This document shows positions 1 to 10,858 of a DNA stretch of 64,000 bases, in pieces (position 1 is the first letter of the stretch; every line of letters begins with the position of its first letter). The stretch is taken from assembly GCA_964554105.1 (NCBI GenBank), contig CAZKNF010000011.1, positions 6,975 through 70,974 of the forward strand, in the 5' to 3' direction. Below the pieces are notes generated by a model that saw nothing but the letters and a program-made list of their open reading frames with translations, made no database searches and was not told where the DNA came from. Position numbers and translations under genes: made by a program. This stretch comes from CAZKNF01 sp964554105 (GTDB lineage: Bacteria; Bacteroidota; Rhodothermia; Rhodothermales; VXPQ01).

Positions 1-203
1 TAGAGCGTCCACGGATCCGACCCACCGTCCTGCCTGTTTGCCAGACGTGGAACGTCTATCATCTAACATTCATTATTTGATAAATCCCCGTACTGTAATG
101 CACAGTTTCGAGTGCATCAGGTCATCATCTGCGCTATGTTTTGTGCGGTGCTATGCAAGGAGACGGAAACCCAAGCTTCGACGAGTTAATCGACATTCAC
201 GGA
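1..203. other. intergenic region upstream of accD
   Basis: No gene is seen before the likely accD start. The stretch contains an AT-rich part near 65-100 that could hold the accD promoter, but no convincing -33/-7 or -35/-10 pair could be assigned. An in-frame extension of accD to 141 is possible but unlike family members. Confidence 0.4.
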
Positions 204-1049
204 ATGGCTTGGTTTAAAAGACAGAAGGCGGGCATACTGACCGACCGCAAAGAGCAGAATGACATGCCCGAGGGGCAATGGGTCAAGTGTCCTAAGACGG
301 GAGAGATCGTCAATAAGCGAGAGCTCGAGGAGAACTTTCTCGTCGTGCCCAGCTCCGGCTATCATTTCGCGATGACCAGCCTGGGCTATCTCAAGACTAT
401 TTTCGACGACGGGGAATACGAGCCCTACGATGAGGATCTGTTCTCTACCGATCCTCTGGGGTTCAAGGACCGAAAGGATTATTCGGCCCGACTCGAGGCT
501 GCGCAGACCAAGACAGGGCTGAACGATGCGGTACGATCGGCTATGGGCGATATCGGAGGCCACCGGATTTCGGTCGCCGCGATGGATTTTTCGTTTATCG
601 GGGGGTCGATGGGCTCGGTGGTCGGTGAGATCATCGCGCGCGCGATTCGACGCGCCTACACTCAGAAGACGCCGCTGCTTATCATCTCGCAGAGCGGAGG
701 GGCGCGCATGATGGAAGGCGCGCTGAGCCTCATGCAGATGGCGAAGACGAGTGCGCACCTGAGCCGTCTCCACGAAGCGGGGCTTCCCTTCATCTCGTTG
801 ATGACGAATCCCACGACCGGCGGCGTCACCGCTTCGTTCGCCATGCTGGGCGACTTCAATCTGGCCGAGCCGGAAGCATTGATCGGGTTCGCGGGTCCGA
901 GGGTGATTCGCGAGACGATCGGACAGGACCTGCCGGAGGGATTTCAGAGCGCCGAGTACTTGCTCGAGCACGGCTTCATCGATTTCATCGTCGATCGCCG
1001 CCGGCTGCGAAATCAGCTAATCGAGCTTTTAGATCTGATCCTCGAATGA
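204..1049 (+). CDS. accD: Acetyl-CoA carboxylase carboxyltransferase subunit beta
   Basis: AccD pairs with AccA in the cytoplasm to move the carboxyl group from carboxybiotin to acetyl-CoA, giving malonyl-CoA for fatty-acid synthesis. The 281-residue product shows the crotonase-fold core: FIGGSMGSVVGE, SGGARMMEG, NPTTGGVTASFAMLGD and IGFAGPRV. I chose the ATG at 204 (MAWFKR) because family members begin this way; an in-frame start at 141 would add 21 atypical residues. The N-terminal zinc finger normally has four cysteines, but only one remains (CPKTG), the other positions being T, V and S. Loss of these cysteines is, as I recall, normal in Flavobacteriia/Cytophagia, so this supports the lineage and does not indicate decay. 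accA is not in the window. Confidence 0.95.
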   Translation: MAWFKRQKAGILTDRKEQNDMPEGQWVKCPKTGEIVNKRELEENFLVVPSSGYHFAMTSLGYLKTIFDDGEYEPYDEDLFSTDPLGFKDRKDYSARLEAAQTKTGLNDAVRSAMGDIGGHRISVAAMDFSFIGGSMGSVVGEIIARAIRRAYTQKTPLLIISQSGGARMMEGALSLMQMAKTSAHLSRLHEAGLPFISLMTNPTTGGVTASFAMLGDFNLAEPEALIGFAGPRVIRETIGQDLPEGFQSAEYLLEHGFIDFIVDRRRLRNQLIELLDLILE

Positions 1050-1080
1050 ACAAAAGGATTTGATCCCCGAATGAACAAAA
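1036..1080. repeat. 25-bp imperfect tandem duplication over the accD stop
   Basis: A segment containing GATCCTCGAATGAACAAAA (1037-1055) recurs 25 bases downstream with one change (1062-1080). The first copy contains the accD stop codon at 1047-1049. It looks like a small local duplication rather than a mobile element. Confidence 0.7.
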
Positions 1081-1082
1081 AA

Positions 1083-1111
1083 GAGCCCGACTGTGCGCGG
1101 CAGCCGGGCTC
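1083..1111 (-). terminator. Intrinsic terminator of the YeeE/YedE gene pair
   Basis: GAGCCCG (1083-1089) pairs with CGGGCTC (1105-1111), with an inner CTG/CAG extension around a short loop. Read on the minus strand the hairpin is followed at once by a run of six T, so it fits a terminator about 180 bases after the DUF6691-type gene. On the plus strand it lacks a T tract, so it would serve accD only weakly. Confidence 0.65.
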
Positions 1112-1213
1112 GCGGCGCGCCATGCGCTCCGCAGTGCATCGTCTCATCGGAAGATAGTGACGATTGCTTTTCTCAGTGCACGGAGGATCCCGGCGAATGT
1201 TACGCACAGGTGC

Positions 1214-1244
1214 GGAATTCCCGCATTTTTATGTGGGGAATTCC
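1214..1244. repeat. Inverted repeat of unknown role
   Basis: GGAATTCCC (1214-1222) and GGGAATTCC (1236-1244) are perfect inverted copies around a 13-base spacer; the right arm also sits in a self-complementary 12-mer (1235-1246). It lies between the transporter gene end and its terminator. No T tract follows on either strand, so I do not call it a terminator. Confidence 0.4.
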
Positions 1245-1287
1245 CCTACAGCGGTGAAGAACTCCGGCGCGGACGGAGCCGTGAGGC

Positions 1288-1785
1288 TTAATGAGGCAGT
1301 CGCGGTCGAAGGAGTCCGTAGGTCCACGTGCCCAGGAGCGCCGCTGCAAGGGCGACCACCATCACGGTGACTCCGCTGCCGAGAAGGGCGAAGATGGGGC
1401 CGGGGCACGCGCCGAGCAGAGCCCATCCCAATCCGAAAATCGTCCCGCCCAACCAGTATCTCGTACCCGTTCCCCATACTTTCGGCGAAAGAACGATCGG
1501 TTCGCCCGTGACGGTCGTGATGCCGAGACGCTTGATGATCTGGATCGACAATGCCGCCACGACCACGGCCGAGCCGATGATTCCGTACATGTGGAATGCC
1601 TGGAAGCGAAACATCTCCTGAATCCGGAACCAGGAGACGACCTCGCTGCGGACCAGTACGATGCCGAAATAGATGCCGACGGCGAGATAGATCAGCAGTC
1701 CGGCGCCGGATTTCGTTTCGACCGACTGACTGCCTTCGCCGTCGAGCGTCGCGGTATGCTTCAGATCTGCGGATGAGGATGCCAT
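1288..1785 (-). CDS. YeeE/YedE (DUF6691-type) transporter half-protein
   Basis: A 165-residue inner-membrane protein that probably forms one half of a thiosulfate/sulfur-compound permease of the YeeE/YedE (TsuA) superfamily. After a polar N-terminus of about 25 residues come four hydrophobic segments, and near the C-terminus the family signature GLGWALLGACPGP with its cysteine, the residue type that relays the sulfur compound in TsuA. It is half the length of fused YeeE proteins and follows the partner half by 28 bases, so the two are surely one unit. No rhodanese or metallo-beta-lactamase partner is nearby. Confidence 0.85.
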   Translation of the reverse strand: MASSSADLKHTATLDGEGSQSVETKSGAGLLIYLAVGIYFGIVLVRSEVVSWFRIQEMFRFQAFHMYGIIGSAVVVAALSIQIIKRLGITTVTGEPIVLSPKVWGTGTRYWLGGTIFGLGWALLGACPGPIFALLGSGVTVMVVALAAALLGTWTYGLLRPRLPH

Positions 1786-1813
1786 GACCGTGCGATCTAG
1801 GGAAGAATTTGAA

Positions 1814-2377
1814 CTAGAGAAGGAGTGGCAGAACCACGTGCGTCACGATGAGACCGCCCACGAAGAAGCCGATAACGGCAACGAGTGACGGAAACTGGAG
1901 ATCGGCGAGTCCGGAGATGGCATGCCCGGACGTGCAGCCGCCGGCATAGCGAGCTCCGAATCCGACCAGGAAACCACCCAGTATGACGGCAACCAGGCCG
2001 GGGAGCGTCGTAAGGGCACTCCAGCTGATGAGCTCATCGGGTACGAGGCCCGATAAATCACTGATGCCGAGCGCCAGGAGATCCGCCCTCGTGGCCTCTG
2101 AAATGCCGATCGGGACGCCGCTGACGGGTACGAGCTGGACGGCTATAAATCCGCCGATCAGCGCTCCGGCGATAAAGGTGAGATTCCACATACCCGCCTT
2201 TCTCCAATCGTATCTGAAGAACTCCACGGGCCCGGGGATGGTGGCTGCGCAGATGTGGCGAAGATTGGCGGAGACGCCGAAGACCTTACCTCCAAGGAGG
2301 AGAAGCATCGGAACGACGAGCCCGATGAGCGGGCCCGCGACATACCACGGCCAGGGTTGGGAGACGACGTCGTTCAT
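1814..2377 (-). CDS. YeeE/YedE family transporter half-protein
   Basis: A 187-residue membrane protein, the other half of the split YeeE/YedE sulfur-compound permease. It has a hydrophobic segment at about residues 10-30, others at about 65-85 and 120-140, and the hallmark GFGARYAGGCTSGHAISG with the conserved cysteine, then a final segment. In TsuA structures the two pseudo-symmetric halves each contribute a cysteine motif to the pore, which matches the two adjacent genes here. It starts 36 bases after a small gene of unknown function and probably shares its transcript. Confidence 0.87.
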   Translation of the reverse strand: MNDVVSQPWPWYVAGPLIGLVVPMLLLLGGKVFGVSANLRHICAATIPGPVEFFRYDWRKAGMWNLTFIAGALIGGFIAVQLVPVSGVPIGISEATRADLLALGISDLSGLVPDELISWSALTTLPGLVAVILGGFLVGFGARYAGGCTSGHAISGLADLQFPSLVAVIGFFVGGLIVTHVVLPLLL

Positions 2378-2413
2378 TCTGCTGCCGGTGTTGCTGCTGG
2401 TTTCGCTGCTGTT

Positions 2414-2740
2414 TTAGGGCACGTTAGGATATTCATAGGAGACGCGCACGGCGATCTCTCCGTCCGCATCCGAGTCGATGGCTGTGACTCTGTGCACGAC
2501 CACTCCGCTTTTCGATACGACGGGATTTCTCTGGAAGGCTTCGACGATCGACGCGACATTTTGCCGAAGGCTGCCGTCGCTTTCTGCGGCGCCTTCCCCT
2601 TCCACCATGCTCATGTCGAGCTCGATGGGCCCGCCGTGGTCCCGCTCGAAATCGCGCACGGCATCCTCGATGTGCTTCTCCAGCTCGTCCCGCAGGTGCG
2701 ACAGTGAAATTGCATCACGGTGCTTATCTGCCGTTTCCAT
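2414..2740 (-). CDS. Small acidic protein of unknown function
   Basis: A 108-residue soluble, acidic protein that I do not recognise. The ATG at 2740 is preferred because GAGG lies just upstream and the longer open frame to 2959 crosses a likely regulatory palindrome. The N-terminal third is charged and probably helical (SLSHLRDELEKHIEDAV); the C-terminal part alternates hydrophobic and polar residues as in beta strands and ends in EIAVRVSYEYPNVP. No signal peptide or membrane segment is visible. It is the first gene of a three-gene minus-strand run with the two sulfur-transporter halves. Confidence 0.6.
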   Translation of the reverse strand: METADKHRDAISLSHLRDELEKHIEDAVRDFERDHGGPIELDMSMVEGEGAAESDGSLRQNVASIVEAFQRNPVVSKSGVVVHRVTAIDSDADGEIAVRVSYEYPNVP

Positions 2741-3113
2741 GATTGCCTCACAATTTATTTCCGGTCCGTTGGTGAGCGTCCAAATCCCGCGAACGGCAGC
2801 GAGTTTCGACGTGTGTTGCCACGGGCTTGTAAGGATTGAAGCATCACACGGCGCCAGCGACCAGGGGCCGCCTCCAAATTCGATTATGACGCTCTGGCAT
2901 GCAATAGTCGAAGTACCTCGAAAAGTGTCACTTTTCAGACGGAACGTCGGTCTCTGCACGCGGTTTGAATGGGCTTAGAGCGGCTGTCCGGCGGGTCCTT
3001 ACCGCGGCATTCCAGCAGTACCTGGACGTTCCGCCACATGGGGCGTCCCCGGCAGCCGGCGTTCCAAAACCCACCACGGCATTCCACGACCGAGCACACG
3101 CTCGCCCACGACC
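2741..3113. promoter_or_regulatory. Divergent intergenic region
   Basis: This 373-base region separates the minus-strand unknown/YeeE genes from the plus-strand histidine kinase, so promoters for both should lie here. Apart from the 17-bp palindrome at 2920-2936, nothing could be assigned; the right half is GC-rich and contains no small gene I trust. Confidence 0.4.
2920..2936. promoter_or_regulatory. 17-bp perfect palindrome, candidate operator
   Basis: GAAAAGTG and CACTTTTC flank a single central T, a perfect eight-base dyad. It sits about 180 bases from the start codons of both divergent neighbours. The symmetry and position suggest the binding site of a dimeric regulator; the regulator is not identifiable. 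Confidence 0.45.
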
Positions 3114-6064
<2,951 letters not shown>

Positions 6065-6068
<4 letters not shown>

Positions 6069-6424
6069 GCACGATCCTGCTGATCGAAGACAACGAGATG
6101 AGCCGAGACATGCTTTCCCGCAGGCTTCAGCGACGAGGATACAGCGTCGTAACCGCTGCGGATGGTGAGGAGGGCGTCCGACTGGCTCGGGAGACCGCAC
6201 CGGATCTAATCCTTATGGATCTCGGCCTGCCCGTGCTCGACGGCTGGGGCGCTTCGCGAATGCTCAAGGCGGATGAGGCGACGCGAGGTATCCCGTTGAT
6301 CGCACTTACGGCACACGCGATGGCGGGCGACGAAGCGAGGGCCAGAGACGTGGGATGCGACGACTTCGACACGAAGCCCGTCGATCTCGACCGGCTCCTC
6401 AGCAAAATCGAGACCTTGCTCTGA
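6065..6424 (+). CDS. Stand-alone response regulator receiver
   Basis: A 119-residue single-domain CheY/DivK-like receiver. The acidic pair is in LLIEDNE, the phospho-acceptor is Asp52 in ILMDLGLP, followed by the switch Thr in LTAHAM and the conserved Lys in TKPVD. It has no output domain, so it acts by protein contact or as a phosphate sink. It overlaps the kinase gene by four bases and is its most likely partner. A single-domain receiver just after a hybrid-like kinase and before a phosphatase-type regulator suggests a branched phosphorelay. Confidence 0.92.
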
Positions 6425-6530
6425 ATGACTGCGCATTTGAAGTATCGCGCAATTGACGCACTGCACGTTTGAACGACCGGGCGTTTGAAGACCGGGGAAT
6501 AACCAATCGATTGAACGACCGAACGATCGC

Positions 6531-7727
6531 ATGCCACTCGCTAGTCAATCCACGCAAGTGACGTCGTCGAACGGCACCGGCCGGATCCTGGTCGTCGACG
6601 ACAACGAGTCGAACCGCGACCTCCTGTCGCGCCGTCTTCGGCGCGGCGGCTACGACGTGGAAGTGGCCGTCGACGGCCTGCGGGCACTGGAGCTCATCCA
6701 TAACGGCAATTTTGATCTCGTTCTGCTCGACATCATGATGCCCGAGATGAACGGGTATGAAGTGCTCGAGCGGTTGAAATCGAACGACACGCACCGCCAC
6801 GTACCGGTGCTCATGATCTCGGCCGTCGATGATCTCGACAGCGTTGTTCGGTGCATACAGCTCGGCGCGGACGACTATCTGTCAAAGCCGTTCAATCCCA
6901 CCCTCCTGAATGCGCGCGTGCAGGCGAGTCTCACGAGAAAGCGGCTGCACGACAGCGAGCAGCGGTATGCACGCAGTCTCGAGAAGGAGCTCGAAATCGG
7001 CAGGCAGATCCAACAGAGTTTTCTGCCGCCTGAGCTGCCGAGGCCGGACGGCTGGGACATCGCGGCCCGTTTCGAACCCGCCCAGCAGGTGGCGGGTGAT
7101 TTTTATGATGTCTTCGACGTAAGTGGAGACCGGATCGGCCTGTTGATCGCGGATGTCCGCGGAAAAGGTGTCGGTGCGGCCCTCTTCATGGCGCTGTTTC
7201 GAAGCCTCATACGCGCCTATACAGATAGAGCAAGCGTGTCGCCGGGATCCGCCGCGATGGGCATTCTGATCGAAGCGATGACTGCCACGAACGGCTACGT
7301 CCGCACCGTGCACCGGAGCGCCCACATGTTCGCCTCGATCTTCTTCGGCATTCTCGAGCCGTCGACCGGCCGACTCCAGTACGTCAACGCCGGACATCTC
7401 CCACCGGTAATCGTCGACGCTGAGGGCGGCATGCGGCGGCTCGATGTGTCCGGCCCGGCCGTCGGGCTGATGTCGGGCGCACCCTTCGACGTCCGCCAGG
7501 CGCGGATCGATTCCGGCGATTTGCTGCTCGGGTTCACGGACGGCGTCACGGAAGCTCGTGATGCGGCGCGAGGCTTCTTTACCGAAGAACGCCTGCTGCA
7601 ACTTCTCTCCACACCGGCGTCGTCGGCATCGGAAGCGCTCGGCCGTATCGAGGAGGCTCTGCGGGCATTTTCCGGCGGCGTCGGGCTGTCCGACGATGTG
7701 ACCCTCGTAGCCATCAGGCGAATCTGA
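6531..7727 (+). CDS. Response regulator with SpoIIE/RsbU-type PP2C phosphatase output
   Basis: A 398-residue two-domain protein. Residues about 18-135 are a receiver with VVDDNE, phospho-acceptor Asp67 in LVLLDIMMP, and Lys in LSKPFNP. A short helical linker (about 140-165) leads to a PP2C-like SpoIIE domain with QQSFLPPELP, VAGDFYDVF, LLIADVRGKGVGAALFM, GHLPP and GFTDGVTEA, including the metal-binding aspartates. Such proteins dephosphorylate anti-anti-sigma factors in partner-switching stress pathways. No anti-sigma or STAS gene is in the window. It follows the lone receiver by 106 bases and probably belongs to the same unit. Confidence 0.93.
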   Translation: MPLASQSTQVTSSNGTGRILVVDDNESNRDLLSRRLRRGGYDVEVAVDGLRALELIHNGNFDLVLLDIMMPEMNGYEVLERLKSNDTHRHVPVLMISAVDDLDSVVRCIQLGADDYLSKPFNPTLLNARVQASLTRKRLHDSEQRYARSLEKELEIGRQIQQSFLPPELPRPDGWDIAARFEPAQQVAGDFYDVFDVSGDRIGLLIADVRGKGVGAALFMALFRSLIRAYTDRASVSPGSAAMGILIEAMTATNGYVRTVHRSAHMFASIFFGILEPSTGRLQYVNAGHLPPVIVDAEGGMRRLDVSGPAVGLMSGAPFDVRQARIDSGDLLLGFTDGVTEARDAARGFFTEERLLQLLSTPASSASEALGRIEEALRAFSGGVGLSDDVTLVAIRRI

Positions 7728-7793
7728 ACGACTCATCGTTCCGTGTCGTACTATGCCTGTGCCAAGAAACGCCTTCCTTCATTCGACTGATAT

Positions 7794-10520
7794 ATGTCCC
7801 CACGCACGGTAAGAATCGCTCTCTACATCCTGATTCCATTTGTGATCCTCGTCGTCTCGACGGGTTGGATCTTGGAATGGCTCTGGATGGACAATCTCGG
7901 CTACGTCGGAATCTTCTGGACGCTGAAGCTCGCCAAGGCCACCCTGCTCGCCGCCGCATTCGTGGTCAGCGCGGTCTTCATCACGGTCAACCTTCGTATC
8001 CTGGCCGACCGGCTGCGTTCGGCGACGTTCATCGGCACGCCGCTCGAACCCCTCAATCTCGATCTCGCGCGAGCCGATCATCACAAGCGACTCAAACAAT
8101 TCCTGACGGTCGCGGGCATCGTGATGGCGTTCCTCTTCGCATTGAGCTTTTCCGTTCGGTGGGATGAATCCATTCGATTCGTATGGCACATGCCCTTTGG
8201 AGAGTCGGACCCGGTGTTCGGTCGCGACATCGGCTTTTATCTCTTCCAGCTGCCCTTCTGGGAGCTGGTGCAAACGTCCTTGACGGTGCTGGTATTTTTC
8301 GTCACGGCCTTTCTGGTGGCCATCTACTTTTTCGGGGGATTGGTTCGGATGGACGGCCGCGAGGGACTGGTCGCGCATCCGATGGTGATGAACCAGATCA
8401 AGACGAACGCGGTGATCTGGCTGCTGCTTCTGGCGGGCGGACTCTTCCTCGACCGGTATCAACTGCTTTTCCGGCGTGACGGGCTGGTTTTCGGGGCAGG
8501 GTATACGGATGTCCACGTCGAGCTGCCGGCGATCTGGGTCACGCTGATCATGGTCCTCGTCCTGGCCGTGCTCGTCGCGCTCAGTCGCTGGATGAACTTC
8601 CGGAAACTCATCGCCGTCACGTCGATCGCGACCCTGGTCGTGTGGATTGGCGGTCGAGCGCTTCTTCCCGCGGTGATTCAAAATTTCAATGTCGAGCCCA
8701 ATGAGCTCGAGCTCGAGACGCCGTTTATAGAGCACAACATCCGCATGACGCGCATGGCCTACAAGCTCGACGCCGTCAGGGAGGTCGAATACGAGGCGGA
8801 CGACACCCTGAGCATCACAGACATCCGCAACAACCAGGACGCGGTAGACAACATCCGGCTCTGGGACCCGCGGCTGCTGATTCAGACCTACAAGCAGCTC
8901 CAGGAAATCCGTTCATACTACGAATTCTACTCAGTGGACAACGACCGTTACGAGGTCGACGGGGACGTCACCCAGATGATGCTTTCCGCGCGCGAGATTG
9001 CGCCGAACCTTCCGGGTCAATCCAACACGTGGGTCAACCGGCATCTGCAGTTCACCCACGGGTACGGCCTGGCCATGAGTCCGGTCACCGAGACCGATCA
9101 ACAGGGCGAGCCCGTACTCGCCATCCGCGATCTGCCGCCGAGATTCGAGAGTGATGATCTGGCTGTGGAGAATGCTGCCATCTACTACGGCGAGGCGAGT
9201 TCCGGATACAACATCGTCAACACGGGAACGCCGGAGCTCCACTATCCCGCCGGTGACGAGAATGTGTACATACATTATGACGGTGTGGGCGGCATTCCCT
9301 TCAGCAACTGGTTTCGGCAGCTCCTGTTTGCCTGGGAGCTCGGCGACATCAACATTCTCCTCTCGGACTACATCCAGCCGGACAGTCGGCTGCAGATCTG
9401 GAGATCGCTGCAGGACCGCATCCGGCGCATTACGCCGTTTCTCGAGCTGGATCGCGACCCCTACCTCGTTCTGGATCGAGGAGGACTGTACTGGATTCAG
9501 GATGCCTACACCATCGCGTCGAATTTCCCGTACGCACAACCGTTCGAAAATCACAACTACATCCGCAATTCGGTGAAGATCGTCGTCGATGCGTACAACG
9601 GGACGGTCGACTACTACATCGTGGACGCGGATGACCCGGTCCTGAAGGTCTACGACGCGATTTTCCCGAACGTCTTTAAGCCGATCGAGGAGATTCCCGT
9701 GGAGCTGGAGCGGCAGTTCCGCTATCCGCAGGATCTCTTCGAAATCCAGCTCGAAGTGTATAACCGGTATCACATGACGGGTCCGCAGGTATTCTACAAC
9801 AATGAGGACCTGTGGGAACGGCCGATCGAGAAATATGGCGGTGCGCAGCAGTTGATGGCGCCGTACTACGTTCTCGCCCGCCTGCCGGAGCAAGAAGATC
9901 TCGCGTTCATGTTGATCAGCCCGCTTACGCCTGCGAATCGGGACAATATGATCTCGTGGATGGCTGCGATGTCGGACCCCGGAGAGTACGGGCAGCTGGT
10001 GGTGTACAAGCTTCCCAAACAGCGGCTGATCTATGGGCCGGCACAGATCGAAGCGCGGATCGATCAGGATCCCGAGATATCGACGCAGGTTGCCCTGTGG
10101 GACCAGCGCGGATCGCGCGTGATTCGCGGCAATCTGATGGTCATCCCGATCGAAAGCTCGTTCCTGTACGTGGAGCCGGTATTTCTGCTGGCTGAGGATG
10201 TGGACATTCCGCAGCTGCAGCGGGTGATTGTGGCGATCGGCGACGACCTCGCGATGCAGCCGACGATGGATGAGGCCCTGTTCGATCTGTTCGGAGACAT
10301 CGCCGCTCCGGTGTTCGCGGAGGCGGCGCGCGGCGAGCTTGCCACCGGCGATCCCACCGAGGACGTGGCCATGGTCGACTCTCTGGTCCAGGAAGTGACG
10401 AACCGCGAGCTGGCGGAGATCCGCTCGACATGGCGTGAAGTCCGCCAGGCGCTCGAAACCGGAAACTGGGGCGAGTACGGCGACCTCATGACGCGCCTCG
10501 AGGATCTGATCGAGGACTAG
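7794..10520 (+). CDS. UPF0182 family large membrane protein
   Basis: A 908-residue protein of the UPF0182 (COG1615) family, whose function is unknown. About seven hydrophobic segments fill the first 310 residues (near 5-25, 45-62, 100-118, 160-185, 200-220, 250-268, 280-300). The remaining 600 residues form a large extracytoplasmic region with family-typical stretches such as ETPFIEHNI, QSNTWVNRHLQFTHGYG and PRFESDDLAV, and the end is acidic. The family is known mainly from Actinobacteria, Cyanobacteria and some Firmicutes. It follows the sensory block by 66 bases on the same strand; a functional link is not shown. Confidence 0.9.
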   Translation: MSPRTVRIALYILIPFVILVVSTGWILEWLWMDNLGYVGIFWTLKLAKATLLAAAFVVSAVFITVNLRILADRLRSATFIGTPLEPLNLDLARADHHKRLKQFLTVAGIVMAFLFALSFSVRWDESIRFVWHMPFGESDPVFGRDIGFYLFQLPFWELVQTSLTVLVFFVTAFLVAIYFFGGLVRMDGREGLVAHPMVMNQIKTNAVIWLLLLAGGLFLDRYQLLFRRDGLVFGAGYTDVHVELPAIWVTLIMVLVLAVLVALSRWMNFRKLIAVTSIATLVVWIGGRALLPAVIQNFNVEPNELELETPFIEHNIRMTRMAYKLDAVREVEYEADDTLSITDIRNNQDAVDNIRLWDPRLLIQTYKQLQEIRSYYEFYSVDNDRYEVDGDVTQMMLSAREIAPNLPGQSNTWVNRHLQFTHGYGLAMSPVTETDQQGEPVLAIRDLPPRFESDDLAVENAAIYYGEASSGYNIVNTGTPELHYPAGDENVYIHYDGVGGIPFSNWFRQLLFAWELGDINILLSDYIQPDSRLQIWRSLQDRIRRITPFLELDRDPYLVLDRGGLYWIQDAYTIASNFPYAQPFENHNYIRNSVKIVVDAYNGTVDYYIVDADDPVLKVYDAIFPNVFKPIEEIPVELERQFRYPQDLFEIQLEVYNRYHMTGPQVFYNNEDLWERPIEKYGGAQQLMAPYYVLARLPEQEDLAFMLISPLTPANRDNMISWMAAMSDPGEYGQLVVYKLPKQRLIYGPAQIEARIDQDPEISTQVALWDQRGSRVIRGNLMVIPIESSFLYVEPVFLLAEDVDIPQLQRVIVAIGDDLAMQPTMDEALFDLFGDIAAPVFAEAARGELATGDPTEDVAMVDSLVQEVTNRELAEIRSTWREVRQALETGNWGEYGDLMTRLEDLIED

Positions 10521-10858
10521 CGGCCGTTTCTTTTTTTCTGCAAGCGTGTACTTTCGAACCGGTCCACGCTCGCGGCACGTGCGCGGCCGAATCGATCGGT
10601 TTTTGCAGCGGGAACGTGCGAATGACCGCCCTAGGACGTTCTCCGGCCGCTGCCGTCGTGCCCGGCGCCTCGATGGCACGCTTTTCTCACCTCGGGATGG
10701 TTCGAGGCCCAACTCGCCGGCCGTCCCCTCTTGCGGACGGTCGGAGCTCTCTCCCTCGACAGAAAGGTCCTTCAAGGCCGGAGTCACCACCGCCTGGACA
10801 CGTCGGCATCGTTGCCGCGCGTCCTCCATCCATCCAATCATCAATATAGGTGTCGGAA
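10521..10858. other. Intergenic region of about 340 bases
   Basis: No gene with family-like features is seen on either strand. A T-rich tract lies just after the UPF0182 stop (10527-10537), but its nearest hairpin is inside the gene end and too far from the T run for a confident terminator. The right end must contain the promoter for the secreted FG-GAP protein. Confidence 0.4.

Noticed and set aside
6425..6530. Recurring TTTGAA/GAACGACCG words between receiver genes
   Set aside because: The words are short and irregularly spaced, so no repeat array or regulatory element can be supported.
10496..10537. Possible terminator at the end of the UPF0182 gene
   Set aside because: A six-base stem (CCTCGA/TCGAGG) lies inside the coding end and the T run starts 11 bases later, which is not a canonical intrinsic terminator.
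8931..10844. 637-codon open frame on the minus strand
   Set aside because: It lies antisense to the UPF0182 gene, is rich in Arg and His as shadow frames of GC-rich genes are, and shows no family motif.
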